DNA of 64,000 nt from Nitrosomonas sp. (lineage in GTDB: Bacteria > Pseudomonadota > Gammaproteobacteria > Burkholderiales > Nitrosomonadaceae), in assembly GCA_031316255.1 (NCBI GenBank), contig JALDQW010000001.1, forward strand, positions 3,195,485 to 3,259,484. Direction: 5' to 3'. Shown here piece after piece: positions 1-8,369 of the stretch (position 1 is the first letter of the stretch; each line of letters begins with the position of its first letter). A program made the position numbers and the translations under genes. The notes under the pieces are model-generated. The model was not told where the DNA came from. It worked only from the letters and a program-made list of their open reading frames with translations, and made no database searches.

Positions 1-532
1 TTTGCGCCACTTTTTTAACGTCATTGCCTGCCGTTTCCATCAATGACGCAGGCAACTCGATGTCATGGTTTTTTAGCGTAACGCTTGCCTGTGCATAGGT
101 GATCTCCAGCGCATCGCTGCGCTCCAATGCCGCCGCTTCGCTACGTTCCGCCTCAATCAGCTGCGCATTGAGTTGGTCAATTTTGGCGGATCGCTCGACT
201 GAACCGCGCTCCAATACACTGATTCGTTGATTCAGGGTACGGTCTTCGCCTTGAGTACTCGATTTGTACTGCCTTAAACGTTCCGTCAGTTCCCTTTTTT
301 GCGCCGCCAGAAATGCATATTCGCGTTTGTACGCGGTTTCCAGATCTATTTTTTGTTGTGCCGGCGATGACTGCTGCGCATTTGCGCCGTTCGCAGGTTC
401 TGCCGCAGGTGCGGGCGCTGCAACCGGTTCGGACGCCACACTGACAGATTCTTCGGCATGCGCCGAAACGGAAACACCGGCAAATAGAATTACAATTGCC
501 AGAATCGATAACGGGGATAAAAACTTGTTCAT
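1..532 (-). CDS. Probable MotA/TolQ/ExbB-family protein, N-terminal part only
   Basis: The gene is cut by the left edge, leaving about 177 codons. The ATG lies at 532, three bases after the stop of the DUF3450 gene, so the two are probably co-transcribed. The product begins with a hydrophobic signal peptide ending near SVSAHA, then an Ala/Pro-rich linker, then a charged heptad-like coiled coil rich in E, R and Q. The proton-channel membrane part would lie beyond the window. The family call rests mainly on the known pairing of DUF3450 genes with a TolQ/ExbB homologue that has a long periplasmic coiled coil, as in TonB2-type energising systems. What is seen directly is only the export signal and coiled coil, so another exported coiled-coil protein remains possible. 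Confidence 0.6.
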   Translation of the reverse strand, partial: MNKFLSPLSILAIVILFAGVSVSAHAEESVSVASEPVAAPAPAAEPANGANAQQSSPAQQKIDLETAYKREYAFLAAQKRELTERLRQYKSSTQGEDRTLNQRISVLERGSVERSAKIDQLNAQLIEAERSEAAALERSDALEITYAQASVTLKNHDIELPASLMETAGNDVKKVAQ

Positions 533-535
533 TTT

Positions 536-1324
536 TTATTGGCTGAGTGGATTGGGTAATTCAAAATAGCCCTGGCGGATTTGCTTTTTGAGTGCATCAA
601 ACAACTTTGCAATACGCTGTATGTCGCCAGTAGCACTTGCCGCCTCAAATTTCCACGCACCGTTTTCGGATTTTCTGGCCATTCCCGCCCTGTTGTCACG
701 CGTCTGGAAAAACAAAAATACCGTGCCGAGCTTTGCCACGTCAGCCAGCACTTTCTCTCCATCCAGCGAAATGGTTTGTTGATAAAGACCGTTTTCCTTG
801 CTCAGGCGTATTTCATCTTCAATCAATGCCCATGCCTGATTGACTGCCTTATTGGGATCAACGAGTTGATTGGTGAGATTGTCTTCGAGTGTTTTAATCG
901 CTTTGATCCGGTCTTCGATTTTGAACGGAAATCCGGTGAGAACATAGTGCTTGTAAGCGGCCAGCACCTTAAGCAAAATCGGTTTTAACTGCTCGCCGGA
1001 TTGCTCGGCCTGCAGTGAGGCTTCCGATAATTTCGCAAGCGAATGCTCCAGTTTCTCGATCGCCGTGTTTTGCCTGCGTTCCTCAACACTTAAATCCGCC
1101 AGTTGCGACGACAACGAGGTAATCCTGCTGGCATGTTTTTCTTTTTCCAGATCCAGTTCAGTCTGCAAGGCTTCAACTTCACCGCGGATTTTTGCCAGCG
1201 ACTGCGCCAGATTCTCCAGACTCGACGCTTTCGCAATTGCCACAGGTATAAACCATGCCGCCAATAACAAAACCAACATCCGGATAAAAGATATCCACGA
1301 ATATTTCAACATAAATTCATTCAT
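536..1324 (-). CDS. DUF3450 family periplasmic coiled-coil protein
   Basis: The 262-residue product opens with a signal peptide or anchor (residues about 10-31, ending near AIAKA). A long coiled coil follows (about 35-110), then a mixed C-terminal domain with the motif FLFFQTRDN and a late GAWKFE segment, as expected for DUF3450. In known operons such proteins sit beside two TolQ/ExbB-like proteins, ExbD and TonB, and are thought to assist a second TonB energy-transduction system at the inner membrane. The downstream gene here fits that layout. A second, conventional tonB-exbB-exbD operon lies near 23-25 kb, so this cell probably has two energising complexes. The exact role of DUF3450 is not established. 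Confidence 0.8.
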   Translation of the reverse strand: MNEFMLKYSWISFIRMLVLLLAAWFIPVAIAKASSLENLAQSLAKIRGEVEALQTELDLEKEKHASRITSLSSQLADLSVEERRQNTAIEKLEHSLAKLSEASLQAEQSGEQLKPILLKVLAAYKHYVLTGFPFKIEDRIKAIKTLEDNLTNQLVDPNKAVNQAWALIEDEIRLSKENGLYQQTISLDGEKVLADVAKLGTVFLFFQTRDNRAGMARKSENGAWKFEAASATGDIQRIAKLFDALKKQIRQGYFELPNPLSQ

Positions 1325-1621
1325 TTAAACTCAGTAACTTATAAATCGCTTAACGCCAGACAGATCAAACCTCAGTTACATCCAGTCTGCTGGCTATTCA
1401 TGCTCGAATCCTACTGAGTGAATGTTGCAGTTTTATGACAACGATATGAATTGTTGCGTAGCAGGATTACTGGTTGACTGAAAATTATGACAAGCAGATT
1501 CATGGTGTTTATAAAAATCTCCGGATTACAGCGAATAATCAAGAAAATACCTATCTGGTCGTTATTCATTCACATCGAATGTATTGTTAACCAACTGTTA
1601 TAACAAGAAACATAACCATCT
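1325..1621. other. Divergent intergenic region
   Basis: This 297-base AT-rich gap lies between the leftward DUF3450 gene and the rightward receiver-TPR gene, and must hold both promoters. I see no convincing operator, RNA gene or small ORF in it. Confidence 0.4.
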
Positions 1622-3241
1622 ATGAATATTCTCAATTTAAAAAACATGTCCGTTTTAATCATTGAAGACTTCGACAAAATGCGTCTTCTTGTCCGCGACA
1701 TTCTCTCACCATTAATGCCCGAGAAAATTGTCATGGCCAGAAACGGCAAGGAAGCTATTGAATTGCTTGAGAAACAACGATTTGATATAGTCTTTTGCGA
1801 TTACAAACTCGGCGGCGGAAAAGATGGGCAACAGATTCTCGAAGAAGCCCGTCATCGTAACCTGATCGGTTACAACGCGATTTTCATCATCATTACCGCT
1901 GAAAACACTTCTACAATGGTCATGGGCGCGATTGATTATTTACCCGACGATTACATCTCCAAACCGTTTACACCGTCAGAATTACAGAATCGCCTGGAAA
2001 AAGCCTTACGTAAAAAATCCAGCCTTAAAGAGATTGCTAATGCAATTAAAGACAAAAATTATTCCAAAGCGACTGCATTATGTGAACAAAAACTTCAGGA
2101 AAAAACTGGCGGTCAAACGGAAATCCTGAAAACCAAAGGTGATTTGCTTTATAAACTTGGCCGAATTGATGACGCTGAAGATTTTTATAAATCGCTTCTG
2201 GATGAAAGAAATATTCCCTGGGTAAGACAGGCATTGGGCCAGATATATTTCCAGAAAGGTAACTATTTTCAGGCACAACTGCAATTTGAATCATTGATTA
2301 AGGATAGCCCGGCAAATGTAATTGCCCTCGACTGGCTGGCCGCAACACTGGAGAAACAAGGTGAATTGGACCGTTGCCAAACACTACTGGAACAGGCCAT
2401 TGAGAAATCACCCAAGTCACCTGTCAGGCAACGAAAACTCGGCGAAATTGCCCTCCAGAATGGCGCCTATGAAGTTGCCGAAAAGGCATATGAATATGCA
2501 ATTATGGAAGGCAAGCATTCCTGTTTTGGCAACATGTCAGACCTTTCCGGTTTGACGAAATCCATGATAAACCAGGGAAAAACCGAGGAAGCCTTTAAAT
2601 CGATCGAGAGTTTGCAGAAAGATTTTAAAAACAATCCTGATACGCGATTGCATGCAGCGATTGCCAGCTCGATTCTTTGTCGTGAAACCAATGAACTGGA
2701 TAAGTGCAGTGAATATTTGAAAACTGTAAACAGTCTTATTAAATCGCAACCCGAAAACATGAGTCCGCAAATTGCACTTGACGTTACGCAGAGTTGTCTA
2801 GCCGTGGATAATCTTGAAATGGCCGGTGACATTGTCAAACAACTCGTCAGTAACCATTTCGAAAATGAACACCTGTTGAATCAGGTCCGTGACCTGTACG
2901 AAAAAGCCGGCAAACTCGAAGAAGGTAATAAACTGATTCAGAGCTCAAAACAGGAAATCGTAAAAATCAATAATGAAGGCGTTAAACTGGCCAAGGATGG
3001 CAAACTCGAGCAATCGATAGATTTCTTCATACAGGCCGCAAAAGGCATGCCGAATAATGCAACGATTAATTTTAACGCTGCTTATTCCATGATTCAGCAG
3101 ATGAAAAAAACGGGCGAGATAGGCAAATACCTACCTTTATCCAAACAGCTACTGGAGCAAGGCCATAAAATCGATCCGCAAAACCAGAAATACTTTCAAT
3201 TAGTCAAACTGGCCGAAGATCTCAACAGCCAGGCAGCCTGA
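1622..3241 (+). CDS. Response regulator with receiver domain and TPR repeats
   Basis: A CheY-like receiver occupies residues about 8-130. Its acidic pair is E15-D16, the phospho-acceptor is D60 in the motif VFCDYKLG, and the conserved lysine is in ISKPF. The rest, about residues 135-535, is a run of TPR-like helical repeats, for example the segments around KGNYFQAQLQFESL and GAYEVAEKAYEYA. There is no DNA-binding or enzymatic output domain, so the output is presumably protein-protein interaction controlled by phosphorylation. The next gene, 32 bases downstream, encodes a minimal histidine kinase that is the obvious partner. The regulated process is unknown. Similar CheY-TPR proteins occur in other Proteobacteria, but I cannot assign a named member. 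Confidence 0.85.
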   Translation: MNILNLKNMSVLIIEDFDKMRLLVRDILSPLMPEKIVMARNGKEAIELLEKQRFDIVFCDYKLGGGKDGQQILEEARHRNLIGYNAIFIIITAENTSTMVMGAIDYLPDDYISKPFTPSELQNRLEKALRKKSSLKEIANAIKDKNYSKATALCEQKLQEKTGGQTEILKTKGDLLYKLGRIDDAEDFYKSLLDERNIPWVRQALGQIYFQKGNYFQAQLQFESLIKDSPANVIALDWLAATLEKQGELDRCQTLLEQAIEKSPKSPVRQRKLGEIALQNGAYEVAEKAYEYAIMEGKHSCFGNMSDLSGLTKSMINQGKTEEAFKSIESLQKDFKNNPDTRLHAAIASSILCRETNELDKCSEYLKTVNSLIKSQPENMSPQIALDVTQSCLAVDNLEMAGDIVKQLVSNHFENEHLLNQVRDLYEKAGKLEEGNKLIQSSKQEIVKINNEGVKLAKDGKLEQSIDFFIQAAKGMPNNATINFNAAYSMIQQMKKTGEIGKYLPLSKQLLEQGHKIDPQNQKYFQLVKLAEDLNSQAA

Positions 3242-3273
3242 TAAAAGAAGCAATCATAGCCAATGATTCAAAG

Positions 3274-3951
3274 ATGAAAACAATCGACTTCTCAACCATA
3301 CTGGCCAGTTCGGTTCACGATGTCAAAAATTCACTCACCCTGTTGATCAACAAAATTGACGAAATCAGCGCCGTTACTGCAGATAAAAAAAACAAATCCG
3401 AACTGGAGCAATTACAGTATCACGGCAAACGCATTAGCAGCCATTTGATTCAATTACTGGTGCTGTATCGCATTGAACAGGCACACTATTTTGCCAATAT
3501 TACAGAAACAGGAATCAAGGATTTTTTAAACGAATCTCTGGAGCTGTATTTTCCATTATTTGCACAAAAAAATATTTCCATCACAATTCAATGTACGGAT
3601 GAATTATACTGGTATATCGACCGTGAACTGATCAATGGCGCGATCACCAATATCATGAACAATTTATACGCTCATGCACAATCAGCCATCGAGATCACCG
3701 CCTACACCGAAAACAATCGGTTCATTTTGCAAATCAAGGACGACGGCAACGGTTACCCGGAGGAAGTATTACACTCACGCACATCGGGTCAGCAGAAAAA
3801 TTTCAGTTTTACATCCAGCAATACCGGGCTCGGATTATATTTCTCGGAAATTGCCGCAGAAATGCACCAGAATAATGGAAAATCGGGCGCCATAACCATC
3901 AGCAATGAAGGAATCAGTGGCGGCGGCTGCATTTCTATCGATCTACCATAA
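3274..3951 (+). CDS. Minimal soluble sensor histidine kinase
   Basis: This short kinase (225 residues) has no transmembrane or PAS sensor segment. The likely phosphorylated histidine is H15 in VHDVKNSLTLL. The HATPase part follows, with an N box around NIMNNLYAHA, a G1 box DDGNGYP and a G2 box NTGLGLYFSE. The kinase probably receives its signal through another protein or through the TPR part of the preceding regulator, with which it forms a two-gene operon. The family assignment is firm; the stimulus is unknown. The HDVKN motif resembles HDIKN-type kinases rather than classical HExxTPL ones. Confidence 0.85.
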   Translation: MKTIDFSTILASSVHDVKNSLTLLINKIDEISAVTADKKNKSELEQLQYHGKRISSHLIQLLVLYRIEQAHYFANITETGIKDFLNESLELYFPLFAQKNISITIQCTDELYWYIDRELINGAITNIMNNLYAHAQSAIEITAYTENNRFILQIKDDGNGYPEEVLHSRTSGQQKNFSFTSSNTGLGLYFSEIAAEMHQNNGKSGAITISNEGISGGGCISIDLP

Positions 3952-4030
3952 TATCTATATTCCTGATCACACATTATTTTTAGAAACAACCCTGCAATCT
4001 ATTTCATCGTAAAACACACCGTTCATTCGA

Positions 4031-4062
4031 TTGTCACAAAACTGTAATCTAATTTTTATAGT
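4031..4062 (+). promoter_or_regulatory. Pho box and promoter of phoB
   Basis: The sequence TTGTCACAAAACTGTAAT (4031-4048) matches the Pho box pattern of two 7-base repeats (CTGTCAT-like) separated by four AT bases. A possible -10 element, TATAGT, follows at 4057-4062, eight bases further on. This is the usual PhoB-activated layout in which the Pho box replaces the -35 region. It implies that phoB activates itself when phosphate is scarce. The match is read by eye. Confidence 0.7.
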
Positions 4063-4171
4063 ATCTCTGAACGCTGCGCATAAAACCAGTGATTAATTAC
4101 CTGGACCTATGGGCCATGATGTACCAAATATATACCGTAATACACAATAAAAACTAGATGGAGTTTCTCAA

Positions 4172-4906
4172 ATGTCTATAACCGTATTGGTCGTGGAAGA
4201 TGAACCGGCAATACAGGAACTCATTTCTTACAACTTAAAAAACTCCGGGCTGACGCCAGTCTGTGCAACCAATGCCGAACAGGCTGCGGTCATGATCAAT
4301 AATATATTACCGGATCTTGTGCTGCTCGACTGGATGCTGCCGAATTCAAGCGGCATCGAATTTGCACGCCATTTACGGCGCAACACACGCACGCAAACCG
4401 TGCCAATCATTATGCTGACGGCGAAGGTCGAACTGGAAGACAAGATCACCGGACTGGAAGCAGGTGCGGATGATTACATCACCAAACCGTTCTCGCCACG
4501 CGAACTGATCGCACGCATCAAGGCGGTACTGCGCCGGCGCGTACCTGAAATATCGGATGAAATTATTGAAGCCGGTGGGCTCAAAATCGACCCTACGCAG
4601 CACCGTGTATTTGCGTATCTTGACAATAACCCTTCAGAACCCACCGAAGTCAAACTTGGCCCCACCGAATTTCGGCTGTTGCACTTCCTTATGGCGCATA
4701 AAGAACGCGTCTATACCCGCACACAACTGCTCGACCGTATCTGGGGCGATCACGTCTTTATCGAAGACCGGACCGTCGATGTCCATATCCGCCGTTTACG
4801 CAAAGTCCTCGAAAAAATCGGAAAAGACGACCTCGTACAAACCGTCAGAGGAACCGGATACCGGTTTTCGAGTGAGTATGATGCCAGTGAGGAGCAGCAA
4901 CTTTAA
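4172..4906 (+). CDS. phoB: Phosphate regulon response regulator PhoB
   Basis: An OmpR/PhoB-type two-domain regulator of typical length (244 residues). The receiver domain has E9-D10, phospho-acceptor D53 in LVLLDWMLP, T83 and K105 in ITKPF. The winged-helix DNA-binding domain (about 135-235) contains LGPTEFRLLHFLM and the recognition segment VDVHIRRLRKVLE, both characteristic of PhoB. When phosphorylated it should bind Pho boxes and switch on phosphate-uptake genes; its own promoter carries such a box. The gene normally followed by phoR is here followed by an opposite-strand gene, so the kinase must be encoded elsewhere. A start at 4172 is supported by the TGGAG upstream. Confidence 0.93.
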   Translation: MSITVLVVEDEPAIQELISYNLKNSGLTPVCATNAEQAAVMINNILPDLVLLDWMLPNSSGIEFARHLRRNTRTQTVPIIMLTAKVELEDKITGLEAGADDYITKPFSPRELIARIKAVLRRRVPEISDEIIEAGGLKIDPTQHRVFAYLDNNPSEPTEVKLGPTEFRLLHFLMAHKERVYTRTQLLDRIWGDHVFIEDRTVDVHIRRLRKVLEKIGKDDLVQTVRGTGYRFSSEYDASEEQQL

Positions 4907-4953
4907 TTTTCTGATTTTCAATGTTTTTTCTGGCAATTTAACCCTATCAAAAA

Positions 4954-7900
4954 TTATGCTGCGGCCAGAAAATACTCAATTAAATATAATCCCCCAACGC
5001 TTCCCAATGGCATAAGTAAAGACAAAACAATAGGATGTCGCCCAATTGGTTGGAAGGGACCAGAGTTCAGGTTTTTTATTTCCTCAGTCAGTAACCTGAT
5101 TCCATGGTGCATTTCTCCATTCTTCTGTTGAGCTTCATGGGCTATTGACTGCCAGTAACAAAAATTAAGTTTCTCCAGAAAATTATCCCTAGCGTTAATT
5201 GCCGCACTCCTCAATCTGATGGCGCTACCCACTGCGATCACTGCTGTAAAACAAATAATCATGAAAAGCAGTGGTGTATAGTGCCAGTTATCAAAGTAAT
5301 GGCTACGAGACAAAATCAGCAAAAACAGAATTATAAATGGATAATAAATAAACGAGTTGACATCACCGGCAAGACGACTGATCAGATCCATCTTTAATTT
5401 ATTCTTGGCTAATCTTTCATTTTCTGAAGTGCCGTATTTCTTAATGTAAGTATCCTGTATTTCTTTCGGCCAAATCACATTTTCTGTTTTTAATAGCATT
5501 ATAAAGTGACTGCTCAAATGTGTGATATCCGCGATAATAAAAATTAGTGTCAGATACAACAAAACAACCACAAGTAATATTAACCTATTGATGTTATAAC
5601 TGGCTTCACCACGAGCGGGAATACTGGACATTTCAAAAAAACTTGTTTGTCCTAATATGGCTATACATCCTATATATAGCAGCAGCGCTAAAATTACTCT
5701 TGAGGCACAATGTTTCACCTCTCTCATTTTGAGATAGTGGTTCCATAAGTCGATAAAATACACTGTATTGCTTTTGTTACTTTTTTCTTTTCCGCTGCTC
5801 CAGGCATCTATAAATAAATACGACAGCCAGTTTTTATCATCTGACATTTGCGTTTGATGTCCACTTGAATACTGCTGTGCAGCAGGAATAAAATTTTCCG
5901 ATATTTTTTGATTACTCTTGTGCAGTTGTTGTTTTAAAAAAACAAAAAACCAGATTGCAGTGATTAACGCGAAGAACCGAATTGCATTGGCTGGCCAGGT
6001 ACTCGTACCATTAGTAAATGAGAAGGTATGTAGGATAGCGCTATCTCTCAATTGCAGTATCATGTACAAGACCAAAACACCAAGCAAACCAGATAATATG
6101 AGGTAAACGATAGGTCTGTAATTTTTGGGAACTAAATTAATTAAAAAAAACGACATCACGGTGATAAAAGCTAATAAAGACATGAAGTCCAAGGCATCTA
6201 ATTTTTCGGATAAATTTTTAGACTCAGGATGAATACCATGCCCTGACGTATGACTCAAATCAACAGCTGTATGGTTACCAATTTCATACAACCGTGGATT
6301 TGTTAATAGTTTTTTACTATCAATTATCTCTTGCAAACTTGAATCACCACATTTTACTTTGGAGTAAGGAGAAAATGGCAAATGTTCCAGTCGACAATGA
6401 ATTGCCAGTTTTGTGCTCATATATAATGCCGTCTGGTAACTATCACGAAAAGGCATTGTGTCTTGCTGTAATGACTCATGTAACTTAAGGCCGTATGATG
6501 ATGCGACAATCAGATTCCGTGTCCAAGGAAGTTCAGCTGGATGCAAGAATCTTGCATCCAGATCCGTTGTAAAAAAGACAGCCTGAGGAAACCGTTTATG
6601 TAGTGCTTGCAATATCAGAAGCTTATCGTATGGATCACTGCCCAAAACGCCAACCGCTTTGATTCCGCCTTTCTTTGTATTAGTCTTATCGAGATATTCG
6701 AGATGTTCGACTAAACGTCGCAGATAATCGTATTGATTTGAACCAGTCGGACGGCGTAACCGTTTTATACTGTGTTCCTGAGATGAATCCAGTTTTTGAG
6801 AGTCGTCTTTTTTAGTTGTCTGGGTGCGTGTTGCTTGCTCCGCATTAATACCATCAATCCCACGCAAATAATTAAAGCTGTGCACCCATTCATCGATATT
6901 TTCCTGTTCACCGCTATATTTTTTAATCTTTTCTTTTACTGATTTAATTAAGCTCCGGGAATATACAGTGTCCCATTCACCAATCAACACGATATGATCT
7001 TTTTCCTTCTTTGTTCGTGATCTGAAACCATATGCTGATAAAGCGCAATCTTTCTTTTCATTTCCAGTATCAACAACAGTGGGATTAAAAAAATTCACAC
7101 CCCGAAGCGCTAGCTCACAAACCAAAACCCCTGCCAGCTTCTCATTCGTACTGATTGTTCTTATTACTCTATCTTTAAGCCATTTCAAATCATTATTTGG
7201 CTGGCCAGTCAAAGAAAAGTCAGTTGCTCTCCCGCCATTCCCACTGATTTCCAACTCGACATCTTTAGTTGCAAATGGTGAAAAAATTAATGTCGTTAGC
7301 AGATCATGATAATTATGTTTCTGGCATACATTTTTTTCTGGTTCATTCGAGCAGATTTCAGCAATTTTCTGGATTTCATTAAACATCTTTTTCAGTACAT
7401 TAGAACTCTGTGGTCCGATAATACTAAATTTAGATTCGGCAACTTTAGAATTAACAGATTTTTTTTCACCTTCTCTATGTGTAATTCCGTTAATTAAACG
7501 TCCGAGAATGTTCAAAGGCATATCGGTGCGCGAAAATACATCGTTATCCAGCCAGAGCACCAAAATTCTTTTCGTTGTTTTAGATTTGCCATCATTAAGT
7601 TCGCTGGTACCAGGCAATAACGGGCTATACCATTCATAAGGCATATAAGCTGGCTTATCACACAAATTAATTCTCTCATGATCAAAGGAATCAATTGCTG
7701 ATTTGCATGCTGAAGAAAAATCGACAAAACCGATATGTTCTGCTTCTTCAGGAACAAAACCGGCTGCATTCAGTCCAGAAATCAATGCAAACCGACTGCG
7801 TAGTCGCCATTCCTGATCTTCGGCATATGGTCCACCTGGAACCATAACGGCTAATACATGTAAATTCCCTGTACCCTCATTTTCATTGGAAAATTCCGAG

Positions 7901-8277
7901 TTCAATTGTATCTGGCAACGCAATTCCTCTATCGAGTGTGCACGAATATTCGGATCATTTGAATAACAAATGCGCTGTATTGATTGATCCAGTTGATAAG
8001 CATAGGTATCTCCTCTGCCAGAAACTATCTTGTAATTATTATCATCTGGATATTGATGAAATTTTTTACGATGTAACGCTACTGCTTCGAATGGATCCTG
8101 CCATAATCTGGACCGAACATCCTCGCTGCTGTTTTTTTCAGTCTCTGACATTGCTGGACGAGAAGATTCAAAAACGGTGTCCTTGAAAACAAACAGCCCC
8201 AAAATCAACGCAATAATCGCATAGCTTGGCAACTGGATTGGCGTGCTATCAGGTTTATTCTGCTCATGCATAACCAA
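4954..8277 (-). CDS. Large multi-pass membrane protein of unknown function
   Basis: I do not recognise this 1107-residue protein. It has one N-terminal membrane segment (about residues 19-36). A region of roughly 640 residues follows that is probably extracytoplasmic. It contains two alpha/beta stretches reminiscent of Rossmann-like or periplasmic-binding folds: one around LHVLAVMVPGGPY, one around VGVLGSDPYDKLLILQAL and LIVASSYGLKLHE. Towards the C-terminus there are about seven to eight further hydrophobic segments between about residues 690 and 1104, with soluble loops between them. Such an architecture suggests a membrane sensor or receptor, but that is inference. It stands alone between phoB (convergent) and the hyp operon, and ends 91 bases before the hypX stop in the same direction. 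GC content looks a little lower than in its neighbours, which may hint at transfer. Confidence 0.75.
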   Translation of the reverse strand: MVMHEQNKPDSTPIQLPSYAIIALILGLFVFKDTVFESSRPAMSETEKNSSEDVRSRLWQDPFEAVALHRKKFHQYPDDNNYKIVSGRGDTYAYQLDQSIQRICYSNDPNIRAHSIEELRCQIQLNSEFSNENEGTGNLHVLAVMVPGGPYAEDQEWRLRSRFALISGLNAAGFVPEEAEHIGFVDFSSACKSAIDSFDHERINLCDKPAYMPYEWYSPLLPGTSELNDGKSKTTKRILVLWLDNDVFSRTDMPLNILGRLINGITHREGEKKSVNSKVAESKFSIIGPQSSNVLKKMFNEIQKIAEICSNEPEKNVCQKHNYHDLLTTLIFSPFATKDVELEISGNGGRATDFSLTGQPNNDLKWLKDRVIRTISTNEKLAGVLVCELALRGVNFFNPTVVDTGNEKKDCALSAYGFRSRTKKEKDHIVLIGEWDTVYSRSLIKSVKEKIKKYSGEQENIDEWVHSFNYLRGIDGINAEQATRTQTTKKDDSQKLDSSQEHSIKRLRRPTGSNQYDYLRRLVEHLEYLDKTNTKKGGIKAVGVLGSDPYDKLLILQALHKRFPQAVFFTTDLDARFLHPAELPWTRNLIVASSYGLKLHESLQQDTMPFRDSYQTALYMSTKLAIHCRLEHLPFSPYSKVKCGDSSLQEIIDSKKLLTNPRLYEIGNHTAVDLSHTSGHGIHPESKNLSEKLDALDFMSLLAFITVMSFFLINLVPKNYRPIVYLILSGLLGVLVLYMILQLRDSAILHTFSFTNGTSTWPANAIRFFALITAIWFFVFLKQQLHKSNQKISENFIPAAQQYSSGHQTQMSDDKNWLSYLFIDAWSSGKEKSNKSNTVYFIDLWNHYLKMREVKHCASRVILALLLYIGCIAILGQTSFFEMSSIPARGEASYNINRLILLVVVLLYLTLIFIIADITHLSSHFIMLLKTENVIWPKEIQDTYIKKYGTSENERLAKNKLKMDLISRLAGDVNSFIYYPFIILFLLILSRSHYFDNWHYTPLLFMIICFTAVIAVGSAIRLRSAAINARDNFLEKLNFCYWQSIAHEAQQKNGEMHHGIRLLTEEIKNLNSGPFQPIGRHPIVLSLLMPLGSVGGLYLIEYFLAAA

Positions 8278-8369
8278 TCACTCCAACAGATTGACATGAT
8301 CAATTGTCTCAATCTACTGGTAAGTAATCGGTGATTTTCCGCACAGCCTTTGATCGATATCAATAAAAT

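Noticed and set aside
1065..1328. 87-residue plus-strand frame opposite the DUF3450 gene
   Set aside because: Antisense shadow of a well-supported gene.
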